A stretch of DNA of 42,046 nt from Candidatus Paracaedibacteraceae bacterium UBA6184 (lineage in GTDB: Bacteria > Pseudomonadota > Alphaproteobacteria > UBA6184): the NCBI GenBank assembly GCA_002422845.1, contig DITM01000010.1, positions 1-42,046 on the forward strand, in the 5' to 3' direction. Position 1 is the stretch's first letter. Each line of letters opens with the position of its first letter. Under the pieces are notes generated by a model. It ran no database searches and was not told where the DNA came from. It worked only from the letters and a program-made list of their open reading frames with translations. Made by a program: the position numbers and the translations under genes. Shown piece by piece: positions 17,072-25,775 of the stretch.

Positions 17072-19592
17072 TCTAACGCCTGGTTGTTACACCCTTCCGC
17101 TTGGAAGTGATCCTTTATCGTGGCTAGCAAAACACCTTTCGGATACGAATGCGGAAAATCCGATGGTGGTTTTACCGACGCAACGCACGGTCAATCGATT
17201 GCAGCGGATGTTATATAAACTAAATCCAACACTTTTAACAGATGCACATATTATTGCTTATGAGGGGTTGGCTGAGATTCCAACGTCTTTGATTACGTCT
17301 CAATGTATATTATGGGAACTGGCGCGACGGATTCAAGTAACGACCGATTTGTTTCAGGGAAAAACGCCATCGATTGATCAACGACATCAGCTAGCAACTG
17401 CCTTAAACAGTACGTTGACAGAACTGTATACTCATGAGGCCTTCTTTAATCCAATCCTTAACAGTGCCGAAAACCGCGAACTTATTGGCATTATGAATCA
17501 GTTTGAACTTCTTATAAAACAACACAATCATATCCATCCCGCCGATGCTTTAGTGCAAGGTATTAAGTCATTTCACGAACAATATTCCGCTGTGCAACGA
17601 CCGATTTATCTGATGATTGATGGGGCAACCCCGCCCAGTTTGCAACACCTTGCGGCAAGTCTATCCACAGACAATTACGTCTTTATTTATGGTGATGTCC
17701 CCATACAGGATTGTTCCGGGTATGATCCTAAAAATTGTTATACTTCGTTATACAAGATTCTACATAACAAAGATATTACGATACGTCCATTGGATCTATA
17801 CACGCATCGCAAACCTTTAATTGATGAGTTACAAAAGCCCGTTTTCAACTCTACAACTCTATCCCGATTTTTTAACGATATTCGATTCATTGAAAGTTCA
17901 AATAATTTATCCCTAGCGAAAGATATTATTACACTTGCTCGTCAATCGTTTGAAAAAAATATCAAAAGCATTACCGTCGTCACCCCCAATCGCGACTTAG
18001 CACGGGTCATTCATATGACCGCAACGCAGAATGGTATTTCAGTGGATGATTCATGCGGAATCCAATTAAGTGACACCTTATTTGGATCATTGTTGCTACA
18101 GCTATTACACTGTTTAATGCACCCATCACTCTACAAGAACCTATTAAATTTAATTAGCCACCCTAAACTTCATGTCTATTGGGGAGATTTACCCTCTAAA
18201 CTTGACGTATTAGGTCGATCACACCGACGTTCATTTGTTCAAACATTACGAACCTATATCCCCGAAAATGAACACGAAAATGAGCGTTTATTGACCTTAG
18301 TACAGTTCATCAATACGCCCCCTCAATCTGATTTCATATCACTGCTTCGTCAGGCATTGGAATACTTAACGTTATGGGGGATTCAACCAGATGAACATCC
18401 AGAATCGGTGCAGATTCTTGAAATTGCCGAATCCATTGATAGCTTAGATATCTTAAATTTTATCCTGAGTTCTACCCCTTACCGAACGCCAACACCCAAG
18501 GAACAACACATCCAAATTATGGGACCTTTAGAGGTTCGCCTGATACAACCAAGAATCGTCATCTTAGGCAGTTTGAATGAGGGAGAGTGGCCAATGCCAC
18601 CCTCTGGTAATCCATGGTTGCATGCACATCTACGACAACAGTTAGGGTTACCTGATATAGACCACATCACAGGCGTATCGTCTAAAATTTTATTATCGTT
18701 ATTGGGATGCCAGGACGTATATCTGTATCGAACGACGCATCTGAATGGTCAACCGACTCAACCATCTAGATGGTGGGAACGTTTGCGAATTATCAGCACG
18801 TTGAATACTGTGCAGACCCTCAATATGAAACCTGATACGACAGCTCATGTTCGAACGTTAACAGAGATCACTCCGTTTAAGATTCCTGCTGAATTAATCC
18901 CTCGACGATTGTCTGTGTCGGACATTCATTTATTCGTAAACGATCCTCAGCAGTTTATGTTTAATCGTATTTTAAAATTGGAAGACTTACCCCTGTGGGA
19001 CGCTGAATCTGACCCTCGTCATAAGGGTATCATCGTCCATGAAGTGTTAGAGATGGCTATCAAAGAGCATCTATCGTTAGACAGCATGATTCACCTGGCG
19101 ATGAATAAACTAACGGCTCTTAATCTTGACGCTCACGAACACATGTTTTGGGAATCACAGATCATCACCAACTTACGTAATTTCCATGCATTAAATCAGG
19201 CGTCTGAACCTCAACATACCTTTGCTGAGCTTAAAGGAGAATGGACACTTAACACTCGCTTTGGAGCAATTACACTCGTTGGAAAAGCAGATCGCATTGA
19301 TCGAAACCACGATGGATCTTTACATCTAATCGATTACAAAACGGGGGCAGTTCCCACAAAACAATCTGTGTACAAAGGTCTGTCCCCTCAGCTTCCCCTG
19401 TTAGGACTGATGATGACGCATGGCGCCTTTAAAGACATCCCACCCCAACAGCCCTTTATGGTGAGTTATTGGGATTTAAGCGATGGATCTTCGGTGAATT
19501 TTTTATTTGATGAGTTTTCACAGTTTGAACAGGAATTTATTTCAATGATAGAAACGTTATTAGATCCAAATTTTAAATTTGATATTATATAA
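17058..19592 (+). CDS. addB: Double-strand break repair protein AddB (alphaproteobacterial type)
   Basis: 844 residues, shorter than the ~1000 usual for alphaproteobacterial AddB. N-terminal helicase-like region with VVLPTQRTVNRLQRMLY; middle part with GPLEVRLIQPRIVILGSLNEGEWP, typical of AddB; C-terminal PD-(D/E)XK nuclease with ISVSDI-like RLSVSDIHLFVNDPQQFMFNRIL, HKGIIVHEVLE, GKADRID and LIDYKTG (about 741-763). It would work with AddA to resect DNA ends for RecA loading. addA, commonly next to addB, is not downstream here; an unrelated hypothetical gene follows. The start overlaps the preceding gene by 14 bases. Confidence 0.88.
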   Translation: MNPNDLTPGCYTLPLGSDPLSWLAKHLSDTNAENPMVVLPTQRTVNRLQRMLYKLNPTLLTDAHIIAYEGLAEIPTSLITSQCILWELARRIQVTTDLFQGKTPSIDQRHQLATALNSTLTELYTHEAFFNPILNSAENRELIGIMNQFELLIKQHNHIHPADALVQGIKSFHEQYSAVQRPIYLMIDGATPPSLQHLAASLSTDNYVFIYGDVPIQDCSGYDPKNCYTSLYKILHNKDITIRPLDLYTHRKPLIDELQKPVFNSTTLSRFFNDIRFIESSNNLSLAKDIITLARQSFEKNIKSITVVTPNRDLARVIHMTATQNGISVDDSCGIQLSDTLFGSLLLQLLHCLMHPSLYKNLLNLISHPKLHVYWGDLPSKLDVLGRSHRRSFVQTLRTYIPENEHENERLLTLVQFINTPPQSDFISLLRQALEYLTLWGIQPDEHPESVQILEIAESIDSLDILNFILSSTPYRTPTPKEQHIQIMGPLEVRLIQPRIVILGSLNEGEWPMPPSGNPWLHAHLRQQLGLPDIDHITGVSSKILLSLLGCQDVYLYRTTHLNGQPTQPSRWWERLRIISTLNTVQTLNMKPDTTAHVRTLTEITPFKIPAELIPRRLSVSDIHLFVNDPQQFMFNRILKLEDLPLWDAESDPRHKGIIVHEVLEMAIKEHLSLDSMIHLAMNKLTALNLDAHEHMFWESQIITNLRNFHALNQASEPQHTFAELKGEWTLNTRFGAITLVGKADRIDRNHDGSLHLIDYKTGAVPTKQSVYKGLSPQLPLLGLMMTHGAFKDIPPQQPFMVSYWDLSDGSSVNFLFDEFSQFEQEFISMIETLLDPNFKFDII

Positions 19593-19668
19593 GAAGCATG
19601 ATAACAGTCATTTAATTTGAACACTTTCTGTCAAAGCAATGTTATTTTTTCACCAGAGGTATTAGAGC

Positions 19669-20376
19669 ATGGTCGAGTTTAATCTATCCGAATCAACAAT
19701 TATTTTTTGCCTTATTGTCCTTTTTTTTATTAGTATTTTAGGAGCGTTAGTAATAAAGCCAAAAAAATTCCAAGAATCCAAAGCGTTTGTTTTTGTTTCA
19801 ATATTAACAAGTGTTTCAATTGTCATTATTGGACTTAACGTAGTCGTCAACACAATAAGTTTAGAATTCCAACAAACCGTAGCAAAAATGGAGTTAACAA
19901 AACAGGCTGGGTATAAAATGTGGATTTATCCCAATCAAATATTTTGTGAGAAAGATAAAGCCCGTCCAGAATTTTTAGCAAGTTTTTATTATAATAATTT
20001 GAATCTATATACTCTTACAAAGAATGTAGAAACTAAAATTACATTAGCTAGCGAACTAGAGGAACAGTTTATTTCTATTCTGATATTTCAGTGCTGGGAA
20101 GATCATTTAACCTTTAGAAATTTGGATGAAGCAGGTGATGAGGTTTGGCTGTGTAATTATCTTCAGTGGGCTCAAAGTCCATACCTAAAAGCTAATTTCG
20201 ATCGATTAAGATACAACCTTGCAGGTCTTACTATTCGCTTTGGAGAATTGCTATTCGAATATGCATCAAAACTGCCAGTGCCAACTGTTGATCCTAATTC
20301 TTATAAAGATCTCATTGATGCAATGCTCAAAGACCCTAGATTGATAGCTGTTTATAAAGAAAGAGAACAGCTTTAA
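19669..20376 (+). CDS. Two-TM membrane protein of unknown function
   Basis: 235 residues, not recognised. Two membrane spans, about 10-28 (IIFCLIVLFFISILGALVI) and 41-62 (FVFVSILTSVSIVIIGLNVVV), joined by a short basic loop (KPKKFQESK), then a 170-residue soluble domain rich in Trp/Phe/Leu (KMWIYPNQIFCEKD, CWEDHLTFRNLDEAGDEVWLCNYLQWAQ). AGAGGT lies upstream of the ATG. The organisation resembles the unknown gene before addB (anchor plus soluble domain), but I see no sequence similarity. Confidence 0.55.
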   Translation: MVEFNLSESTIIFCLIVLFFISILGALVIKPKKFQESKAFVFVSILTSVSIVIIGLNVVVNTISLEFQQTVAKMELTKQAGYKMWIYPNQIFCEKDKARPEFLASFYYNNLNLYTLTKNVETKITLASELEEQFISILIFQCWEDHLTFRNLDEAGDEVWLCNYLQWAQSPYLKANFDRLRYNLAGLTIRFGELLFEYASKLPVPTVDPNSYKDLIDAMLKDPRLIAVYKEREQL

Positions 20377-20478
20377 TGGAACCAAAAATTTCAAAAAAAA
20401 ATATTTCATATTTATATTGGCAGAGGAGCATTCTGATCTTGGTAGACGTTCATATCGCATTGATTTGGTTTTAACCGT

Positions 20479-20801
20479 CTAAAAACAGCTTAAAATAGTT
20501 AATTTATAGTGTCTAAACTCCGATACTTCTAACAGATTATAGCTTTTCCAATAGACGATGATATCGTGGCCTCCTTTGCTTGCAATAATAGCCATTGACG
20601 TAGCATCAGATACATCAGGAATGATCTTAGTTGTACCCAAATGCCTAGCTTTAACACACCGAAAACCGGCACTTTGCCTACAGCCCTCGATCGTTTTTTC
20701 ATTTTTTCCCAAAAATCTGTTAGATGAAGAAAAAAACGTGCCGAAGACATAATGTAATCTTCAGCATCCTTTGCTCCATCGATGTTATCTATTAAGGACA
20801 A
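20479..20801 (-). pseudogene. IS1595 (ISXO2-like) transposase remnant, frameshifted
   Basis: Two minus-strand frames together resemble the ISXO2 DDE domain. The frame from 20801 carries SRAVGKVPVFGVLKLG, matching the GKxPVFGxLKRGG motif. The frame ending at 20479 carries TTKIIPDVSDATSMAI and IIVYWKSYNLL, matching the KIIPDVSKATLLPI and VVYTDGWxSYDGL motifs. The switch near 20640-20660 indicates a frameshift. The first catalytic Asp region and the C-terminal NGIE(N/S)FW region are not identifiable, so this is a degraded internal fragment. It is the main content of the 20377-20885 gap; no terminal inverted repeats or target duplication could be assigned. Confidence 0.6.
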
Positions 20802-20813
20802 ACATTCATTTTT

Positions 20814-20836
20814 CTTAAGATTAATCTAATCTTAAG
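20814..20836. repeat. Perfect inverted repeat, 10-bp arms
   Basis: CTTAAGATTA (20814-20823), a 3-base spacer ATC, and TAATCTTAAG (20827-20836). It lies 49 bases before the start of the secreted beta-rich gene and next to a second, longer palindrome. It could be an operator for a dimeric repressor or an RNA hairpin. Confidence 0.7.
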
Positions 20837-20847
20837 GTGTCATTGAT

Positions 20848-20877
20848 ACCTTATATCAAATGCATTTGATATAAGGT
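20848..20877. promoter_or_regulatory. Perfect 30-bp palindrome covering the ribosome binding site
   Basis: The half-site ACCTTATATCAAATG is followed by its exact reverse complement. As RNA it would form a 13-bp stem with a TGCA loop, and the 3' arm contains AAGGT, the start of the Shine-Dalgarno AAGGTGG (20872-20878) of the gene starting at 20886. Possible roles are RBS sequestration (thermosensor or antiterminator-type control) or a DNA operator. The downstream bases GGTTTTTC also give it a terminator-like look for upstream transcripts. Confidence 0.7.
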
Positions 20878-20885
20878 GGTTTTTC

Positions 20886-21710
20886 ATGAAGCAGTCTTCT
20901 AAGCTAATACGCTATGTAACATTACTCAGTTGTATAGTTTTTCCTCAATTACATGCCGCTGGACAGTGGACAGACTTAACAGATGGTACAGCGACGTATG
21001 ACGGAACAACAACGGTAGCCTTAGTCGACAAACATATATATCGTCCCACATCTGCAACAGCATGGGTTGGAACAGATGTTACATTGCCTACTAACGCAAC
21101 GGCAACGATTGGAGCATCTAGCGTTAAAAACTTTTCAGGTAACACATATACCAGCTTAACCATTGCGGCTGCCGGAAAATTAACACTTTATGGAGCTGAT
21201 GGAGTGTCAGAGGTTATCACCTCACTGGTTAAATCAGCTAAAGGCGTATTTATCATTGATGATCGAACGTCAGGTGGATTAACGATTTCATCATTTACGG
21301 CAAATAGTGATGCAGAAGTAGGTAATATTACGATTAATACTTATGGAGCCGACACCGTATTAAGTTTGGGGACAAGCTTAATCCCCGTAGGAACAGCTGC
21401 GCCATTAACACTGAATATAGATGATAGTTCTATCATCACGTTAAGCACTATTACCTCAATCCCAAGATTAACTGGCAAAGGGCGTATAAAATTAGGAGCA
21501 TCATTGATGGCAATCTTATCAACAGAAGTTTCTCGTCTTTCTGGATTTAAGGGAGAGCTAATTACGGCCAGTGGAGGTCCAACGGATATATCCTTTACGT
21601 CTGATGCGTTTATTTGGACAATGTCCGGGGCGACTGAGATATCGTATGCCATCATTAAACTGATGAAGGGGACAGTTAGACTGCCAGCAACCACAAAAAT
21701 CATATTCTAA
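20886..21710 (+). CDS. Secreted beta-rich repeat protein, unknown
   Basis: 274 residues. Signal peptide at 1-25 (basic start, LLSCIVFPQLHA-A). The mature part has very few charged residues and is rich in Thr, Ser, Ala, Ile and Gly in short alternating strands (ATATIGASSVKNF, YTSLTIAAAGKLTLYG, VGNITINTYGADTVLSLG, PLTLNIDDSSIITLSTIT), which resembles beta-helical adhesin or autotransporter passenger sequence. No C-terminal beta-barrel is present, so it is not a full autotransporter. The ATG follows AAGGTGG, which lies in a perfect palindrome. Possibly a remnant or stand-alone passenger; function unknown. Confidence 0.6.
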   Translation: MKQSSKLIRYVTLLSCIVFPQLHAAGQWTDLTDGTATYDGTTTVALVDKHIYRPTSATAWVGTDVTLPTNATATIGASSVKNFSGNTYTSLTIAAAGKLTLYGADGVSEVITSLVKSAKGVFIIDDRTSGGLTISSFTANSDAEVGNITINTYGADTVLSLGTSLIPVGTAAPLTLNIDDSSIITLSTITSIPRLTGKGRIKLGASLMAILSTEVSRLSGFKGELITASGGPTDISFTSDAFIWTMSGATEISYAIIKLMKGTVRLPATTKIIF

Positions 21711-21750
21711 ATATACGACCGTAAGAAATCTAAGGGCGGGAAATCGTAGG

Positions 21751-21768
21751 GAAGCCCACTTGGGCTTC
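21751..21768. terminator. Hairpin between convergent genes
   Basis: GAAGCCCA-CT-TGGGCTTC, a perfect 8-bp stem 40 bases after the stop at 21710 and 53 bases beyond the stop of the convergent pseudopilin gene. No long T-run follows on either strand, so termination is plausible but unproven. Confidence 0.4.
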
Positions 21769-21821
21769 ATCTCGATTGGGTGGGCAATGAAGAGTCTCTG
21801 AAGCGTAGCGAAAGAGCCTAT

Positions 21822-22571
21822 TTATTCTGCTGAACCAGACGTTCCATAAGGATCATCTTCTGACGCGAGGTGTGAATCTTGGATGCTTGGTTTGGCCAAA
21901 GGTTTAAGTGTGGTTGGAGCTTCTAAATCCGCACGAGAGATAAAAAACACGCGATGTTCGCTGTCTTTTTGAGGAATATCTGCGTAAAATGTTAACGTGT
22001 CTCTAGCATTTTCTGCTTCAAAAGCACTCTGTGTGGGAAAACGTTTTCGCGAAGGTTGTAACGAGAAAGCTCCATTACCTTTGGGGCCATGGCTGATCAA
22101 AACGTACGCAGTCTCATTCGTAAGACTGCCATAGCGACGTCCTGATATATCTAATACGTGAAGATTATTCATTACTGTAGTATCTGTATCCGACGTTGAA
22201 ACCGTTGCATTTTCGCTTACGGCGTACGTAAAATAATGCCCATGCCCATCTTTCGCAACATAAGCAGGAATGCCTAATGTTTTATAAGGCAAAATACCAA
22301 TTTGTGCGTAAGCGCCCTGACACTTTTCCAATGCAAATCCATCGTCCATCACGGGTTGACTTGGGCAAGGTAGATGACCTGTTTGGCAGTGATATCGATT
22401 TAATGCCTGTAAAATTATCGTGTGATGCGTTTGAGTAATGTTGTTTTGCTGGGCAAATTGTGAATGTTGAATGATCATTAGAATGCTTCCAATACAGATG
22501 CTAAAAATGACCATTGCAATAGCGACTTCAATTAATATCAAACCGCTAGAGTGTTTTCGAAACTTATTCAT
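21822..22571 (-). CDS. Prepilin-type N-terminal cleavage protein (pseudopilin-like)
   Basis: 249 residues. Class III prepilin leader: short basic MNKFRKHSSG, then LILIEVAIAMVIFSICIGSIL with Glu at +5 after the Gly, the signature cut and methylated by PilD. The body has a paired-cysteine region (CQTGHLPCPSQP, LEKCQGAYAQIG) and ISHGPKGNGAFSLQPSRKRFP, which resembles minor pseudopilins of GspG/H-like proteins. The start overlaps the end of the upstream pseudopilin by 8 bases, so both are made from one message. No secretion ATPase, platform protein or prepilin peptidase lies in the window. Confidence 0.7.
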   Translation of the reverse strand: MNKFRKHSSGLILIEVAIAMVIFSICIGSILMIIQHSQFAQQNNITQTHHTIILQALNRYHCQTGHLPCPSQPVMDDGFALEKCQGAYAQIGILPYKTLGIPAYVAKDGHGHYFTYAVSENATVSTSDTDTTVMNNLHVLDISGRRYGSLTNETAYVLISHGPKGNGAFSLQPSRKRFPTQSAFEAENARDTLTFYADIPQKDSEHRVFFISRADLEAPTTLKPLAKPSIQDSHLASEDDPYGTSGSAE

Positions 22572-23253
22572 CTATACTGAAATACATCACACAGGCTTTA
22601 TCACTATTGGATAAATTATAACGACCTTCAACAGTGCACTTTCCTGTGGTTTGACGATTGGCGTCTAATGATCGGATGGTTCCAGTTAATGGGGATCCAT
22701 TATCTAATTTTTTATCAATGTATTGAGCTTGTTCCGGGGTTAATAAGATTCCCTCGCCAGACGTGTTGCTTGCTTTTGATCCTAAAACGATCCAATGCCC
22801 TTGCATTGATTCAATCGGATTTGAAATGACGGTATAACCACCCCCAAAACCGCATTCGATTAATCCATCCCCATAATTGAGAGTAGACGTCGATGAAACA
22901 ATAGATCCATTAGCCGCATTTAAATGAACCCAAAATCTGCCTGCATTTGAATCTGATGAGAATGGATTTCCACTTAATGCTCCACTACCATCTCCATTGG
23001 GCAAATCTGATCGAATATCCCTGGATGCATATGGAAAATCACCGGGTAAAAAACCATATTTTTCTTTAAAACGTTGTATGTTCAAGCGAACTTTTTGCAC
23101 ATCTGTAATGACGGCATTCAGTCTGGCTTGATCGATCAAATGCTTTCCTTGCAGTACTGCACCGATAAGTATTCCAATTACTACCAATGCGATAGCAATT
23201 TCTACCAAGCCCACACCTGTCTGCCAATATTTATGTTTTAATGTCTGATTCAT
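22564..23253 (-). CDS. Prepilin-type N-terminal cleavage protein (pseudopilin-like)
   Basis: 229 residues from the ATG at 23253, chosen because it gives a normal leader MNQTLKHKYWQTG followed by VGLVEIAIALVVIGILIGAVL with Glu at +5; an upstream ATG at 23283 would add ten unlikely residues. The body (DVQKVRLNIQRFKEKYGFLPGDFP, NGDGSGALSG, HWIVLGSKASN, LLTPEQAQYIDKKLDNG) follows the pattern of proteobacterial proteins that carry a type II/IV pilin N-helix and a globular head. It precedes and overlaps the second pseudopilin gene; the pair probably forms part of a type IV filament or T2SS-like pseudopilus whose other parts are elsewhere. Confidence 0.72.
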   Translation of the reverse strand: MNQTLKHKYWQTGVGLVEIAIALVVIGILIGAVLQGKHLIDQARLNAVITDVQKVRLNIQRFKEKYGFLPGDFPYASRDIRSDLPNGDGSGALSGNPFSSDSNAGRFWVHLNAANGSIVSSTSTLNYGDGLIECGFGGGYTVISNPIESMQGHWIVLGSKASNTSGEGILLTPEQAQYIDKKLDNGSPLTGTIRSLDANRQTTGKCTVEGRYNLSNSDKACVMYFSIDE

Positions 23254-23437
23254 GAAAGTTGTTCTAGTCCTCTCACATATCAATTAAACACTCAAATAGA
23301 TAATAAAAGATTAAAGATGAAATATTTTTTCTAAAGATCTACGGATGACATTTTGCTGTTTCTCTTTCAGACACTTCCCATTATCAGTTTTTTCAAGGGT
23401 CAACCATAGATTGTATAAGATAGCATCACAGGCTGCC

Positions 23438-24220
23438 TTATACACACATTACTGATAATTGACGACCCGTGATAGGTGTTCCATTTAAGGTTGCGCGCCG
23501 ATGACTAAAGAAAAACTCCTCATGCGTTACGGTATCCAGTCGCACCCAATCCACGCTGTGTAAATTTGCTGCCATCAAGTCATCGTATACTATTCTGGGT
23601 AAATCGAATTGATAATGCTCAGCCTTAATCGATGGATAAAAATAGGCGCGATATCGATCATGTTTAGACATAAATCGCTCATAAAAACCCTGATCCACTT
23701 CATAGGATCCCTGTTGAATTGATGGTCCAATGCACGCGATAATATTACCCGATGGAATTCCCATTGCTTTAAATTTATCAATCATTTTAAGATGAATATC
23801 TAAGAACGTGCTTTTCCACCCCGCATGGGCAACGCCTACAACCTTGTGATGAATATCAGTGTATAATATTGGCACGCAATCCGCAGTCAGAATGCCAATT
23901 GGCAGATTTGGAACATCTGTAATCAGACCATCCGCATCACTAAAATCCATGGGCATCTGTTCAAAAAGGGTCACAATATTATCTCCATGAACTTGATTCG
24001 CCGTCACAACATCCGCAGCATTGATTTCTAATGTATTCAGAATTATTTTACGATTCTGCTGTACGTTTGCAATCTCATCAATTTGCTGAGTTTTTTCACG
24101 AATATAGGGATAACAGTTTAATGAGCTTACAAGCCCCTCACTCACACCGCCTTGGCGACCCAAAAATCCATGACGTACATTTTTAAATGCACTGCTTTTA
24201 AAATAAGGTATCTGTTTCAT
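23438..24220 (-). CDS. pgeF: Peptidoglycan editing factor / laccase-domain protein (YfiH family)
   Basis: 260 residues, normal for the multicopper-oxidase-like Cu/Zn family first called polyphenol oxidase and shown in E. coli to remove wrongly incorporated serine peptides from peptidoglycan precursors. Signatures: RHGFLGRQGGVSEG, TANQVHGDNI, ADGLITDVPNLPIGILTADCVPILY, GVAHAGWKSTFLDI with metal-site His, CIGPSIQQGSYEV and the C-terminal FFSHRR...GRQLSVM. It overlaps the Nudix gene by 4 bases (ATGA). Confidence 0.92.
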   Translation of the reverse strand: MKQIPYFKSSAFKNVRHGFLGRQGGVSEGLVSSLNCYPYIREKTQQIDEIANVQQNRKIILNTLEINAADVVTANQVHGDNIVTLFEQMPMDFSDADGLITDVPNLPIGILTADCVPILYTDIHHKVVGVAHAGWKSTFLDIHLKMIDKFKAMGIPSGNIIACIGPSIQQGSYEVDQGFYERFMSKHDRYRAYFYPSIKAEHYQFDLPRIVYDDLMAANLHSVDWVRLDTVTHEEFFFSHRRATLNGTPITGRQLSVMCV

Positions 24221-24783
24221 TTTTGCTCCATACTCTCCAACTTTTTAACAAACCGCTTCATATGTAGATCAGATTCTTCATAGGGAATTTCATCTAAACT
24301 AAACCACCGTATATCATTAAACTCTCGACGATCAAATTCATAATTATCTTGATGATCCCCTTTCAGTACATACCAAAGGCTTACATCTGTATGCCCTGCA
24401 GTCAATCCAACTGTAACGGTGGACGTAATAAATATGGGGTCTTTGAAAAAAAACTCTGCTTGGCAATTTAATTCTTCCACGCATTCACGTCGAACAGTGT
24501 CTGCTGGATCTTCGTCTATCTCTACATGACCACCCGTGGGCAACCATAGCCCTGCCTGCTTATGATCCACTAACAGTACTTTCTGGAATTTTTCATCCCA
24601 CAACACAAAATACGCAACCAGATGTTTTTTAGGAATGTCTGGTTTTTGAATTCGAAAAACGGGGGCTCCACTCTTAACCCAAGATAACGTTTCAGATATG
24701 TGTTGCTTTTCAATATCATCAAAAGGCTGAAGATTTGAAATTATTTGAATCAAAGTTTGATACACTGAATTTAAATTTTCCAT
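24217..24783 (-). CDS. Nudix hydrolase
   Basis: 188 residues with a Nudix box, GGHVEIDEDPADTVRRECVEELN, fitting GX5EX7REUXEEXGU except that the late Gly is Asn. Preceding AYFVLWDEKFQKVLLVDHKQAGLWLPTGG is the usual lead-in. It would hydrolyse a nucleoside diphosphate-linked substrate; the exact substrate cannot be read from sequence. The start overlaps the midA end by 13 bases and its stop overlaps the pgeF start, giving a tight midA-nudix-pgeF unit. Confidence 0.88.
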   Translation of the reverse strand: MENLNSVYQTLIQIISNLQPFDDIEKQHISETLSWVKSGAPVFRIQKPDIPKKHLVAYFVLWDEKFQKVLLVDHKQAGLWLPTGGHVEIDEDPADTVRRECVEELNCQAEFFFKDPIFITSTVTVGLTAGHTDVSLWYVLKGDHQDNYEFDRREFNDIRWFSLDEIPYEESDLHMKRFVKKLESMEQK

Positions 24784-25775
24784 ACTTGCAACACCTTAAA
24801 CAAACGACCCATTTCAGCAGGATCAATGAGTCGACTAACGCACTGTAACACACTTTGATTCGACTGTTGATGCAGTTGTTCTGCCCTTAACATTATTCCA
24901 AATTCTATCAAAAATTGTCGCTGAGTTTGATACGCATACTGTAACCCATAGCTTTCGGAGTGTCTTGCCATCCGTTGAAAGTTCACATGCACTGATATAT
25001 CCGCTTTCCCTGGATAATCTAACACGCCAACGGGTTGATGGCGATACAAGGCCTGAACAGTATCTCCATCTCCGTCCCAATATCCATAATCAATAATTAA
25101 TGCGGCACCGTCATGTGTTTGAATATGTGCATATATGTGATCAAGCACTGCCATAGTATCTGGCTGTATCTCAGCATTCTGGGGTACTCCATCATATGGA
25201 ACCTGCTCAAACAGCAATTCATTTGAATCATTAATTCCAACATATACTTCATACCAACGATCATTTTTTTTAAGATACTGTTGAACAGGCAACGCATCAA
25301 AAAACTCATTCGCAACCATGATGATTGGCTCGTGCATTATCTCCAAAAAATCCAGCGATGTGTGATGCTGCACTTCACATAAATCCTGTAATGTGTCTGT
25401 TTGAACCTGACGAAATGATGGATTGATGTCTAATAAATGTACGTCACAGGTTGCCGTAAAAGATTTTAATTTAGTTAAGGTGACAAGGATATCGCGCATT
25501 AATACACCCCGTCCCGCACCCAGTTCTAATAAATGGAGCTGGTCTGGCTTTCCAAGTCGTTCCCATTGAGACACCACCCAAAACGCGATCAGCTCACCAA
25601 ACAATGAACTAATTTCGGGGGACGTCACAAAGTCACCTTTTGCGCCCAGTATTTCATCGGATGGTTTAGACGTATAGTATCCATATTCAGGGTGCTGTTG
25701 GCATAGCTTCATATACTCATAAAAACTAATGCTGCCCTTTTCGTTAATAGTTTGAATGAAAATGTTCTTTAACAT
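24771..25775 (-). CDS. midA: Class I SAM-dependent methyltransferase, MidA/NDUFAF7 family
   Basis: 334 residues. Signatures: ISFYEYMKLCQQHPEYGYY at the N terminus, GDFVTSPEISSLFGELIAFW, LLELGAGRGVLMRDIL (SAM-binding loop), VANEFFDALPVQQY and ALIIDYGYWD. The mitochondrial homologue NDUFAF7 methylates an arginine of complex I subunit NDUFS2; the bacterial role is probably related. The ATG overlaps the stop of the MORN-repeat gene (TAATG), linking the housekeeping trio to the VgrG-type transcription unit. Confidence 0.9.
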   Translation of the reverse strand: MLKNIFIQTINEKGSISFYEYMKLCQQHPEYGYYTSKPSDEILGAKGDFVTSPEISSLFGELIAFWVVSQWERLGKPDQLHLLELGAGRGVLMRDILVTLTKLKSFTATCDVHLLDINPSFRQVQTDTLQDLCEVQHHTSLDFLEIMHEPIIMVANEFFDALPVQQYLKKNDRWYEVYVGINDSNELLFEQVPYDGVPQNAEIQPDTMAVLDHIYAHIQTHDGAALIIDYGYWDGDGDTVQALYRHQPVGVLDYPGKADISVHVNFQRMARHSESYGLQYAYQTQRQFLIEFGIMLRAEQLHQQSNQSVLQCVSRLIDPAEMGRLFKVLQVWKI

